Positions 1 to 7,224 of a stretch of 12,326 nt of DNA are shown here, piece by piece. The position numbers and the translations under genes were made by a program. This stretch comes from Cloacimonetes bacterium UBA5284. Its GTDB lineage: Bacteria > Cloacimonadota > Cloacimonadia > Cloacimonadales > Cloacimonadaceae. The notes beneath the pieces are model-generated. The model was given only the letters and a program-made list of their open reading frames with translations. It searched no databases and was not told where the DNA came from. The stretch lies in assembly GCA_002410505.1 (NCBI GenBank), contig DHSO01000034.1:1-12326 (forward strand), in the 5' to 3' direction. The stretch's first letter is position 1. The number at the start of each line of letters is the position of its first letter.

Positions 1-42
1 GGGGGATTAAAACAAATAACATTGTTACCCTCATTGATTTAT

Positions 43-112
43 CCCGGGGTTCCGCTCCTTATACCCCACAAAATCGCTGCGCAATTTTGTGGGGTTTCCG
101 GGCTTCACCCCG
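43..112. repeat. Hairpin-rich repeat module (left end)
   Basis: A perfect 11-base inverted repeat is seen, CCCCACAAAAT (64-74) against ATTTTGTGGGG (84-94), with a 9-base loop. It sits inside an outer pair CCCGG (43-47) and CCGGG (98-102), with an alternative pairing CGGGG (45-49) to CCCCG (108-112). Only three T residues follow the inner stem, so it does not look like an intrinsic terminator. The block runs straight into the ACTGTCG hairpin repeats that follow. I infer that it is the first part of the same REP-like intergenic repeat. The 69-codon open frame across it (22-231) looks like a chance translation of repeat DNA. Confidence 0.6.
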
Positions 113-113
113 C

Positions 114-151
114 GCTATCAACTGTCGTGCCTCCGGCACTTATCGGCATTT
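114..151 (+). repeat. ACTGTCG hairpin repeat, copy 1
   Basis: The 32 bases at 120-151 recur exactly at 173-204. The core AACTGTCG is followed by the small hairpin GTGCC (127-131), loop TCC, GGCAC (135-139), then TTATCGGCATTT. The preceding CTATC matches the lead-in of the other copies with a two-base deletion. It behaves as a short palindromic intergenic repeat; no transposase is present in the window. Confidence 0.75.
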
Positions 152-163
152 GGACTATCCTAC

Positions 164-204
164 TACTATCTAAACTGTCGTGCCTCCGGCACTTATCGGC
201 ATTT
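164..204 (+). repeat. ACTGTCG hairpin repeat, copy 2
   Basis: This is a perfect 32-base duplicate (173-204) of 120-151, separated from it by 21 bases. The hairpin is GTGCC (180-184) with GGCAC (188-192). Its 18-base lead-in TACTATCTAAACTGTCGT (164-181) is found exactly, on the opposite strand, at 12026-12043, which ties the two ends of the window to one repeat family. Confidence 0.8.
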
Positions 205-373
205 TCAATTTCCATCGCGCGAAGCGCTTAATTTGTGTTAATTAGTGAAAATTCGTGGACAGATAAATCTGCGGAATCAGCGTGCCAATCAACATCCTGA
301 ACGAGCCCGTAAGACAACCAGTAGCTCTTCGTAACGATCTTCAACTAAGAACTACGAACTACGAACTCATTGG
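205..373. other. Intergenic spacer with degenerate repeats
   Basis: No gene is evident here. Visible elements are a GCGC-GAA-GCGC mini-hairpin (217-227), a stretch around 248-279 whose reverse complement contains CGCAGATTT as in the right-hand repeats near 11948, and a 7-base tandem GAACTAC, GAACTAC, GAACT (349-367). The composition looks like decayed dispersed repeats. Confidence 0.45.
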
Positions 374-400
374 TAACTATCTGAACTGTCGCAGTTACGG
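374..400 (+). repeat. ACTGTCG hairpin repeat, diverged copy 3
   Basis: TAACTATCTGAACTGTCG (374-391) matches the lead-in of copies 2 and 4 with one inserted and one substituted base. The hairpin here is formed differently, AACTG (384-388) with CAGTT (392-396) around a TCG loop. It lies 36 bases beyond the stop codon of the tRNA nucleotidyltransferase-like gene, so it may act at the 3' end of that operon, but no T-run follows on either strand. Confidence 0.6.
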
Positions 401-436
401 CAATTAAGGGATTATTCCCAAATCCGATATTGATCT

Positions 437-1159
437 TCAATGAAATGCATCGGGGGCAAAATCCGCTAACTTCAACCCCAATTCCTCGCCCAAAGCTTGC
501 GCTCGCGCCCAAGTCTTTGCGTCCGGAATCTTATCCAATTCCTTTTTGAGAGATCCGGCACTCAAGCGTTTGATCCCGGGGAGGCTTTCGCGGATGGCAT
601 CCTTGCAGCGGGCATCGATCTCAAAGCCCAAAACTGCAGAAAAGCGCAGAGCGCGTAATATGCGCAGCACGTCTTCTTTGAATACTATTTCCGGTTCCCG
701 AATGGTATTTATCACCCTCTGTTGCAGCTCTTCTTTTCCCTTGCCGCATGGGTCCAGGAGCTCTTCGTTAAATATCTCCAGATATAGCGCGTTGATGCTG
801 AAATCCCGCCGGTACACGTCGTCTTGGATGCTGCCAAAGGATATCCGGGGATAGCGTCGACCCCTATGGTATACTTCCTTGCGAGTTTCCACAAAGTCCA
901 GCTTGATATCCCAAATCTCCATCCTGGCAGTACCGAATTTGGGGAATGTCTGGTATGATTCCGGTTTTATACGATGGCTGAGGAATGCCCCCAGTTTCAG
1001 CCCGCCATAAGGGGATTCTACCACCAGGTCAAAATCGTTAAAATCCTGCCTGCCCAGCAGATGATCGCGCGGTACTCCGCCCACGATGTAGCATTTGCCT
1101 TCAAAAGTGCTGCCCTTTAGCAACCCACGCATGTGGTCCAGAAATTCACTAAGCTTCAC
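437..1159 (-). CDS. Short class II tRNA nucleotidyltransferase / poly(A) polymerase-type protein
   Basis: The 240-residue protein shows the nucleotidyltransferase head of the class II CCA-adding and poly(A) polymerase family: VGGVPRDHLLG (26-36), the metal-binding DFD pair (Asp42 and Asp44), RRDFSINAL (117-125) and EDVLRILRALRF (162-173), which is the nucleotide-selecting neck motif. Family members would add CCA or single nucleotides to tRNA 3' ends, or A to RNA. Typical enzymes are about 370-480 residues; this one stops soon after the neck and lacks the body and tail domains that hold the tRNA. Proline replaces the usual Val or Ala in the GGxVRD motif. It starts with GTG, and GTGA overlaps the stop of the upstream hemW-like gene by four bases, so translation is probably coupled. 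Whether it adds CCA, only A or CC, or is a 3'-truncated remnant cannot be told from the window. Confidence 0.85.
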   Translation of the reverse strand: MKLSEFLDHMRGLLKGSTFEGKCYIVGGVPRDHLLGRQDFNDFDLVVESPYGGLKLGAFLSHRIKPESYQTFPKFGTARMEIWDIKLDFVETRKEVYHRGRRYPRISFGSIQDDVYRRDFSINALYLEIFNEELLDPCGKGKEELQQRVINTIREPEIVFKEDVLRILRALRFSAVLGFEIDARCKDAIRESLPGIKRLSAGSLKKELDKIPDAKTWARAQALGEELGLKLADFAPDAFH

Positions 1160-2271
1160 AATAGCTCCGCGATCACGGCATTGGAGATGAAGTAAGCACG
1201 GGGATCCAGACGCAATCCCGCAGCATCGCCGGTGATGAAAGCCATCTGTTTCAGCTTTCGGATCCGGGCTTGCCTGCCTTGGCTGAAGTCTCTGCCAAAG
1301 CGCGCTTTATACTCTTCAAAATCCAGCCCTTTCACCAAACGCAGGCGCATCATTATATAATCCTGTTCGTCCTGAGCGTCTTCATCGATGATCCCGCCCT
1401 TGGTTCCAGCAAGAACGGCAGCGCGATAGCGCGCGATATCGGCGGCATTCTGATAGCGTCTGCCCCGAAAGTATCCCGCGGCGGCAGCGCCCCAAGCCAG
1501 ATAGTCGTTACCTTCCCAATACAGGAGATTGTGGCGTGATTCACGGCCGTGTTTGGCAAAATTCGAGATCTCATATTGGTGGTAAGCCTTGCTCTTTAGC
1601 AGGCGGCATATTTGCTCGTATTGGCGGCATAACTCCTCATCATCCGGCAGCCGGCAGATGTCCTTTGCCAAAGGTCCGTCTTCGGTAAGTTCCAGCAAAT
1701 AGCAAGAGATATGCTCCCAAGTCATCTCCAATAGCTTTCCAAGGCTTGCCACAGTCTCCGCACTGTGGCTTCCGGGCAATCCGTAGATGAAATCTGCGGA
1801 GATGTTTGTGAAGCCTGCCTCACGCAGGATTTGCAGTTTTTGGGAAATTTCCCCGGCTTTGTGCCGGCGTCCCAGATAGCGGAGATCCTCATCCCGCATG
1901 GATTGAACTCCCAAAGACAGCCGATTGACGGGAGTTGATGCCAGGGCTTGGGCATATTTCTCATTGATCTGGATAGGATTTAGTTCCATGGTGATCTCGG
2001 CTCCGGGCAGCAGTTCCAGATCCTGCAAAATCAATTTGATCTCTTCAGCAGACAGCAGCGAGGGCGTACCTCCGCCAAAGTAAACGGAACTTAGCGCTTG
2101 AATGCCTCCATCCATCCACAGTTGTTTTTCTTGCAGCAGCGTGTCATAGTAATCCGCGAAAGCGCTGCGACTATAGTCCAGGGCATAGAAGTTACAATAG
2201 GGACAGCGGCCCAGGCACCAGGGGATGTGGATGTAGAGCCCTAACGGGCGAGTCTGAAGATCCGGTTCCAC
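1156..2271 (-). CDS. hemW: HemW-like radical SAM protein (coproporphyrinogen III oxidase-like family)
   Basis: With the GTG start at 2271 the protein is 371 residues, close to the family length. It carries the radical SAM cluster motif CLGRCPYCNF (Cys19, Cys23, Cys26), with Phe after the third Cys spacing as in HemW and not the extra Cys of true HemN. It also has GGGTPS, the SLGVQS segment and the C-terminal signature EISNFAKHG...HNLLYW. HemW proteins bind heme and are thought to deliver it to membrane respiratory proteins; they are not usually coproporphyrinogen dehydrogenases. One departure is that the family's usual GxGAHS-type segment reads WGAAAAGY here, without the His. The start is uncertain: an in-frame ATG at 2373 would add 34 residues but overlap lepB by 133 bases, while the GTG overlaps it by 31 bases. 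No clear Shine-Dalgarno is seen, so coupling to lepB is likely. Confidence 0.88.
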   Translation of the reverse strand: MEPDLQTRPLGLYIHIPWCLGRCPYCNFYALDYSRSAFADYYDTLLQEKQLWMDGGIQALSSVYFGGGTPSLLSAEEIKLILQDLELLPGAEITMELNPIQINEKYAQALASTPVNRLSLGVQSMRDEDLRYLGRRHKAGEISQKLQILREAGFTNISADFIYGLPGSHSAETVASLGKLLEMTWEHISCYLLELTEDGPLAKDICRLPDDEELCRQYEQICRLLKSKAYHQYEISNFAKHGRESRHNLLYWEGNDYLAWGAAAAGYFRGRRYQNAADIARYRAAVLAGTKGGIIDEDAQDEQDYIMMRLRLVKGLDFEEYKARFGRDFSQGRQARIRKLKQMAFITGDAAGLRLDPRAYFISNAVIAELL

Positions 2272-3161
2272 CGTATGTGTGGCGTATCGTAAAGCTTGTT
2301 GTACTCTATGCCTTTGGACCAGAATATCAGCCAAGGCGACCCGGTGATATCCCTGCGGTCCAAAAAGCCCCAATAGCGGCTGTCTTCGCTCACGTCACGG
2401 TTGTCTCCCATCACGAAATATTTACCTTCCGGTACTTTTATGGGACCAAACCAATCGCGATTGAAACGATGAGTGGCGGCGCTGGAATCCGGATCCGCGC
2501 GATAGGCATCGTACCAATCCGAATAACTGACGGGATCCATCAAGCCCGGCTTGAAAGTGCGTTCGGTAACTACCCGGGGCGATTGAGGCGGACTGGGATA
2601 GGCTTCGCCATAGCATTCATAGCCGCGGTTGAACTCTTCACCGTTTATATAAACTATCTTATCCCGAATCTCGATGATATCTCCGGGCATGCCGATCACG
2701 CGTTTCACCACGTTCTTCCGGGCATAATAGCTGATATGAAAAGCAGTGAGGGGAAAGCGCGCAAAGGACTGAGCTTTATTAATATAGATGGGGTGGAAGA
2801 TCTTGATGAATTGATCCTTGTAATCGGGATGTTCAGGTGTGTTTTCTTCGATCTTGGGGTAGCGGAAGGTTACGATGTCTTCCCGCTTGGGATCCGTGAA
2901 ATAGTATTTCAACTTGTTAGCCACCAAAAAATCCCCGGTTAAAAGGGTCTTTTCCATCGATGAAGAGGGGATCATGAAGTTCTGGAAAGTATAATTTCGG
3001 ATGATCATTGCCACCACGAAGGCAAAAAGTATGGCTTCTGCCCAATCCTGTAGCTGGGGTTTGCGTCTATGAAATTTCCTGTCGGTAGGCAGCGGACTGC
3101 GGCTGGGCATTTTGCCGGGGGCATTGTTTTTGTTTTTTACAATTTTCATGCGTTCTTTCAT
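2241..3161 (-). CDS. lepB: Signal peptidase I
   Basis: This inner-membrane serine peptidase removes signal peptides from exported proteins. The 306-residue protein has a basic N-terminus, one clear transmembrane segment (about residues 40-56, AEAILFAFVVAMIIRNY), and the S26 family boxes in order: IPSSSMEKT with catalytic Ser68, KRVIGMPGD (153-161) with the general base Lys153, and GDNRDVSEDSR (252-262). A proline- and aspartate-rich insertion lies between the Lys box and the last box (about 175-240). The ATG at 3161 is 13 bases after the yfhO-like stop; AAGGA lies about 10 bases upstream. A second ATG at 3149 is possible. The 3' end overlaps the start of the hemW-like gene. Confidence 0.96.
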   Translation of the reverse strand: MKERMKIVKNKNNAPGKMPSRSPLPTDRKFHRRKPQLQDWAEAILFAFVVAMIIRNYTFQNFMIPSSSMEKTLLTGDFLVANKLKYYFTDPKREDIVTFRYPKIEENTPEHPDYKDQFIKIFHPIYINKAQSFARFPLTAFHISYYARKNVVKRVIGMPGDIIEIRDKIVYINGEEFNRGYECYGEAYPSPPQSPRVVTERTFKPGLMDPVSYSDWYDAYRADPDSSAATHRFNRDWFGPIKVPEGKYFVMGDNRDVSEDSRYWGFLDRRDITGSPWLIFWSKGIEYNKLYDTPHIRWNRIFRLAR

Positions 3162-3174
3162 GCTCTGTTAATCC

Positions 3175-5694
3175 TTAATTGATGTAGCTGTTCACGCTTG
3201 TTGTCCGGTTGTTTCTCTTCTTAAAGTGAAAATAAGCGCCGATAAATACTGCCAGAATGGTTATCAAAATACCCGCCAGACTCAGCTTGGTGCCAATGGC
3301 ATAGCTATCCGGCTTCATCACCAGCTCCAGCTTATGCTCTCCTGCCGGAACTTTGAGTGCGCGCAGGATGTGATTTGCGGGGTAGATGGGAATCTCGATG
3401 CCGTCCACAAAAGCCTTCCAGCCCGCGGGATAATAGATCTCGCTGAGTATCAGCAATGCGTCTGTATCGGAGTGGTATTCATAGGCCAATTCGTGCAATC
3501 CTGCCTTGATCTGGGTTACTGAGGCGCTATCTGGGGCGGAGATCCCGGTGATCTCTTCTTCCAAAATGGCACTAAAAGCAGGATCAAAATCCGCACTGCG
3601 CAAGATTCGGATCCTCTTTGCGGGATCTGAAACCACGAGTGTATCCTGCACAAACCATGCTCTGGGCAAGGCTTTCAGATTCCGGTAGATGGACACTTTG
3701 CCATTGTTGAACACCGGACGGATGTTTTGCAGCAATGAGGCATTTGGCAAAGAATCCGCTACGATCACATATTTGGTGGAAAGCATATCCAAAACCGGCG
3801 TGGATAGTTCCATCGGATTTTCCTGATATACACCCTTCAGATAGCGTAAAAACTCTCCGTCGCCTTCCCGATTGCCGTTGATCAGCGGCAGGATATCGTC
3901 GTAGCGTTTCAGCTTGGCAGCGGAATAACCATCAACGGTCTGGTGGTAATATGCCCATTCTCCGGCGCTGCGCAACTGGCCGGTGCTAAAGGGGTAGATA
4001 CGGTAGTTTTCTTGATCCTGTTTCAGGTAGGCATCAAAATCCTGCATCCTGAAAGTGCTTTTGCGCATCTCGACGGGATAGAGGTCTTTCAGATGCTTGC
4101 CGGTATATACCCAGAGGTCGATGAAAGTGATGATGGTGATCAGCAGGATAAAAGGTAAGGCTTTCAAGCGATTGATGCTCTTCAGATACGCCAATCCCAT
4201 GCTAACGGAAGCCAGCATCAATGCCAGAATGCCGCTCTTTACCAGGATTGCATGTCGGGTTTCCATCAGCGTCATCAACTGCGATTGAGCGTTTGCCTCT
4301 GCATAGCGCAGTTTCTCCACCGCGGTAGTATAGGGCAGATTCGCAAAAATGTTTTTGGCAAAGATCAACCATAACAGGAAGATGCCTCCCGATATCATAA
4401 ACAGCCGCAAATAACGCTTTTGCCACACAGAATTGCCGCTGTGTTCCAACACATCTTTCAAGCCCAATCCCGCCAGGATTACGGCGTTGAATTGCACGAT
4501 AGTAAGTGTCATGGAGGGTACACGGAATTTATTGAAATAGGGCAAATAGTTCAAAAAGAGATCGGAGAGAGCGGGAGTGGCACTGCCAAAGCTCATCAAG
4601 GTGAAAATCGCGGAGGATATCCACAAAAAGAGCGCCAAAGCTCTGCGTTTGCCCCATAAAGCAAGGATGCCAAAGGCCAGGACCACGATGCCAAAGTAGT
4701 TGTATACCTGGGTAAAGGGCATATAACCCCAATAATTCTGATTGATGCCGCCCCAAAAATCCGGGATGATGAAGCCGATGATTTCCTTGGGATGAAAGCT
4801 CCAGCCTTGCGCGTAGGCTTTATCCAATCCACCGGCGCCTCCTCTCTGGGTGAAAGCACTGTATTCCATCGTGCTCAGATAGGGATTCATCACCGCCAAA
4901 GCCGTGAGCCCGAAAGCCAGCACCAATAGCAGGGTCCAGATGCCAAAGCGTTTCATATCTTTTTTGAGCAGGGCCATAATGCCTTGATATACCCAATACA
5001 TAGCGATCAGAAGATAGAGGTAATAGGTGATCTGCGGATGGTTTTCGCGCAATTGGGTAATCAGGAATGTGGCGCTCAGTCCCACCGAGAGAATGCCGGG
5101 CTTGGCGCGCAGATACATGATTGCCCACATCACCCATGGTACATACATCATAGCGCGGAATTTGGTATTGTGCCCGATCTCCAAAAGCCCTGCCCAATGA
5201 CAACTGAAAATAAAGGCAATGGCAGCAAAGAAGGCGATCATGGGATCCAGCTTCAGATGCAAAAGCAGCACAAAGATGCCCAATCCGCCCACAATCAGCA
5301 GCAAGATGCGCCAATTGATTACTTTATCCGTTAGTCTGGTAATGCTCTCCAAAAAGGGATAACGGTTTGGAAAAGAGATCATATAGGATGGCATACCGGA
5401 AAACATTGCTTGAGTCCACAATGCCTTATCTTTGTGTTCGGCGTTGTATTCCACAATGCTTTGCGCCGCGCCGCGCCACTGCGTGATGTCGCCGGCATGT
5501 GGCTCCAGATGCCGGTAGGAGATCGGGAAGTAGAGCAGGCTTACAAAGATGAAGATAAGCGCAGCCAGGATCCAGGAGAGATATCGGGTCTTCAAAAGGG
5601 GTGGCTCGCTGTTCTGTTCTGTGTTGCCGGCAGCTTTATGTGTGTTTACAGCCTTTTGGTACTTGATTTTTGGGTTGACTTTTTTCTGGCTCAT
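3175..5694 (-). CDS. YfhO-family multi-spanning membrane protein
   Basis: The 839-residue protein begins with a lysine-rich cytoplasmic tail (1-36) and a first membrane segment at about 39-57, followed by the loop LEPHAGDITQW (63-73) with acidic residues, in the place where GT-C fold glycosyltransferases keep their active-site acids. Many further hydrophobic segments follow up to about residue 520. A large soluble domain then contains YRIYPF and YVIVADS, and one last membrane segment lies at about 802-825. Length and layout fit the YfhO family, whose studied Gram-positive members help glycosylate cell-wall polymers on the outer face of the membrane. The substrate in this organism is unknown. 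The start is supported by AGAGG seven bases upstream of the ATG. It is the first gene of the minus-strand operon with lepB. Confidence 0.85.
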   Translation of the reverse strand: MSQKKVNPKIKYQKAVNTHKAAGNTEQNSEPPLLKTRYLSWILAALIFIFVSLLYFPISYRHLEPHAGDITQWRGAAQSIVEYNAEHKDKALWTQAMFSGMPSYMISFPNRYPFLESITRLTDKVINWRILLLIVGGLGIFVLLLHLKLDPMIAFFAAIAFIFSCHWAGLLEIGHNTKFRAMMYVPWVMWAIMYLRAKPGILSVGLSATFLITQLRENHPQITYYLYLLIAMYWVYQGIMALLKKDMKRFGIWTLLLVLAFGLTALAVMNPYLSTMEYSAFTQRGGAGGLDKAYAQGWSFHPKEIIGFIIPDFWGGINQNYWGYMPFTQVYNYFGIVVLAFGILALWGKRRALALFLWISSAIFTLMSFGSATPALSDLFLNYLPYFNKFRVPSMTLTIVQFNAVILAGLGLKDVLEHSGNSVWQKRYLRLFMISGGIFLLWLIFAKNIFANLPYTTAVEKLRYAEANAQSQLMTLMETRHAILVKSGILALMLASVSMGLAYLKSINRLKALPFILLITIITFIDLWVYTGKHLKDLYPVEMRKSTFRMQDFDAYLKQDQENYRIYPFSTGQLRSAGEWAYYHQTVDGYSAAKLKRYDDILPLINGNREGDGEFLRYLKGVYQENPMELSTPVLDMLSTKYVIVADSLPNASLLQNIRPVFNNGKVSIYRNLKALPRAWFVQDTLVVSDPAKRIRILRSADFDPAFSAILEEEITGISAPDSASVTQIKAGLHELAYEYHSDTDALLILSEIYYPAGWKAFVDGIEIPIYPANHILRALKVPAGEHKLELVMKPDSYAIGTKLSLAGILITILAVFIGAYFHFKKRNNRTTSVNSYIN

Positions 5695-5726
5695 GAAATC
5701 CTCTGTTCAAACCGATTTTATTATCC

Positions 5727-5755
5727 AGATTATTTTGGATGCCTTTATCGGTCAA
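5727..5755 (-). promoter_or_regulatory. Candidate promoter for the yfhO-lepB-hemW operon
   Basis: On the minus strand TTGACC (5755-5750) is followed after 15 bases by AATAAT (5734-5729), or after 17 bases by the poorer TAATCT (5732-5727). It sits in the 82-base divergent spacer, 33 or more bases upstream of the start codon. The match is suggestive only. No equally good promoter was seen for the divergent thioesterase. Confidence 0.35.
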
Positions 5756-5776
5756 GCAAAAACAAAAGGACATGCC

Positions 5777-6181
5777 ATGATCTTCAGTTACAGCAAAAAA
5801 ATCTACGGCTATGAATGCGACATCTATGGACATCTAAACAACGCGAACTACCTGATGCTGTTGGAAGCCGCCCGCAGCGATGCCCTGGTGGAGATGGACC
5901 TTCCCATCGCCAAGCTCCTTGGCATGGGCATTCAGTTTTTTGTCTTGCGTTATGAATTGGATTACCTGAAAGCGCTGGAGCTGGAGGATACTGTTTCGGT
6001 AAAGAGTTGGTTCTACAGCACAAACCGGATCAAGGGCCTATGGAAACAAGAAATATACAATTCTCGCGGGGAATTGTGTTTTGTGGCGCATCTCACTGTG
6101 GTGTATGCAGCTGAAGGCAAGGCAAAACGCCTGCCCCCGGAGATCTCGGATTACTTTCTCAAATTTATCCACTTGGGATAG
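5777..6181 (+). CDS. Hotdog-fold acyl-CoA thioesterase (YbgC/FadM-like)
   Basis: The 134-residue protein fits the 4HBT thioesterase family, which hydrolyses acyl-CoA esters. The signature is CDIYGHLNNANYL (14-26), with the family's catalytic Asp at residue 15, followed by LLEAARSDAL. The length is typical of the family. The ATG at 5777 is chosen over upstream in-frame codons because AAAGGA precedes it by six bases and the homologous region starts just after it; the open frame continues upstream to 5549 only into the antisense of yfhO. It is the only plus-strand gene in the window. Its TAG (6179-6181) directly abuts the complement stop of the transporter gene at 6182. Substrate chain length cannot be read from the sequence. 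Confidence 0.9.
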   Translation: MIFSYSKKIYGYECDIYGHLNNANYLMLLEAARSDALVEMDLPIAKLLGMGIQFFVLRYELDYLKALELEDTVSVKSWFYSTNRIKGLWKQEIYNSRGELCFVAHLTVVYAAEGKAKRLPPEISDYFLKFIHLG

Positions 6182-6706
6182 CTAAACGCTGCCAAAGACC
6201 ATCCCAAAAACTGCCGCTAATATCAGCATAGTAAAGGGATTCAGCTTATAACGCCAAGTTGCCGCAAAACACACTGCAAAGATAGCTACCGAATACCAAT
6301 CCTGCACGGCATTGCCCATTATCATGATTAGTGCCGCCGCGATCAAGCCCACCGACAGCAGCCGCAGTCGCTTGAAGATCTGTTGAAACCAAGGCAGTTT
6401 CTTCAGTTTCAGATAGCTCATCGTGATGATAAGCATGATGATCAGCGAGGGTAATATCACTCCGAAAGTGCAGATCAGGGAACCTAACACCCCTGCTTTT
6501 TGATAGCCGATAAAGGTGGCCGCGTTGATTGCGATCGGCCCCGGGGTCATCTGCGAAATAGCCACCACCTGCACAAACTCCGATTCCGTAATCCAGGCGT
6601 GGTGAATCACTACTTCCTGGCGGATCATCGCCAAAATCGCATAGCCCCCGCCAAAGCTGAACAGCCCGATCTTGAAGAACGTAAACAGCATTGTAAGCAG
6701 AATCAT
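6182..6706 (-). CDS. CHR-family (chromate-type) transporter half, second of pair
   Basis: This is a 174-residue very hydrophobic protein with the CHR family motifs FGGGYA (18-23) and TPGPIAIN (54-61). The family comprises ion transporters named for chromate efflux; related short proteins act as two-gene pairs in which both halves are needed. Here the start codon overlaps the stop of the first half (ATGA, 6706-6703), so equal synthesis and heteromer formation are likely. Natural substrate may be chromate or another oxyanion; nothing in the window decides it. It is the last gene of the hppA operon and ends flush against the convergent thioesterase. Confidence 0.9.
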   Translation of the reverse strand: MILLTMLFTFFKIGLFSFGGGYAILAMIRQEVVIHHAWITESEFVQVVAISQMTPGPIAINAATFIGYQKAGVLGSLICTFGVILPSLIIMLIITMSYLKLKKLPWFQQIFKRLRLLSVGLIAAALIMIMGNAVQDWYSVAIFAVCFAATWRYKLNPFTMLILAAVFGMVFGSV

Positions 6707-7224
6707 CGGCGCGTCTCATACACTGCAAACGCGATGGTGAGCAGGATCAGATAAACCGGGGATACATTCAGCAGTCCCACAGCAAGGGCGATGGCGAGGG
6801 GGAACCAGGCGTTCTTCGCGTTAAGCCCGCTTTTCTTTGCCATCTGGATCAGGGGAACAGCTATAAGTGCCACCACCGCCGGGTTGAGTGCGGTGAAAGC
6901 CCGCTTTACCAACGTCTGTTCTGCGTATTGCCGGAAGAGTATGGCAATTATAATGATGGACACGGTGGAAGGCAGAATAGTGCCAAACAGTGCCAATAGC
7001 ATCCCGGCTTTTCCCCGTACATGATATCCCGTGTAAATGCTGATATTTACGGCAATGGGGCCCGGACAGCTTTGCGCTGCCGCCAAGCCGTCCAAAAATT
7101 CTTCTTCGGTGATCCAGCCATGGCGAGTGCACACTTCCCGCTTGATGAGCGGGATCATGGCATAGCCTCCGCCGATGGTGAACGCACCGATCTTCAAAAA
7201 AGTGAGAAAGATCCTTATGAGCAT
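6703..7224 (-). CDS. CHR-family (chromate-type) transporter half, first of pair
   Basis: The 173-residue membrane protein shows GGGYAMIP (18-25), then the segment HGWITEEEF and CPGPIAVN (53-60), all conserved in CHR transporters. It resembles its neighbour over the full length, as expected from a duplicated half-transporter. Its ATG immediately follows the ispG stop (TAGATG, 7227-7222), with no spacer and no clear Shine-Dalgarno, so it is probably translated by coupling to ispG. Its end overlaps the second half by four bases. Confidence 0.9.
   Translation of the reverse strand: MLIRIFLTFLKIGAFTIGGGYAMIPLIKREVCTRHGWITEEEFLDGLAAAQSCPGPIAVNISIYTGYHVRGKAGMLLALFGTILPSTVSIIIIAILFRQYAEQTLVKRAFTALNPAVVALIAVPLIQMAKKSGLNAKNAWFPLAIALAVGLLNVSPVYLILLTIAFAVYETRR

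Noticed and set aside
120..204. CRISPR array
   Set aside because: Only two exact repeats are present, the single spacer is 21 bases long, the third copy is diverged, and no cas gene is in the window.
22..231. Open frame of 69 codons on the plus strand at the left end
   Set aside because: It lies entirely on hairpin and direct repeats, has no ribosome binding site and repeats the same peptide pattern from the duplicated DNA; it is a chance frame.
408..419. GGGATTATTCCC as a terminator of the lepB-hemW operon
   Set aside because: The stem is only four bases and no T-run follows on the minus strand; it is too weak to call.
2277..2942. 221-codon plus-strand open frame opposite lepB
   Set aside because: It is antisense to well-conserved signal peptidase motifs and has no recognisable domain.
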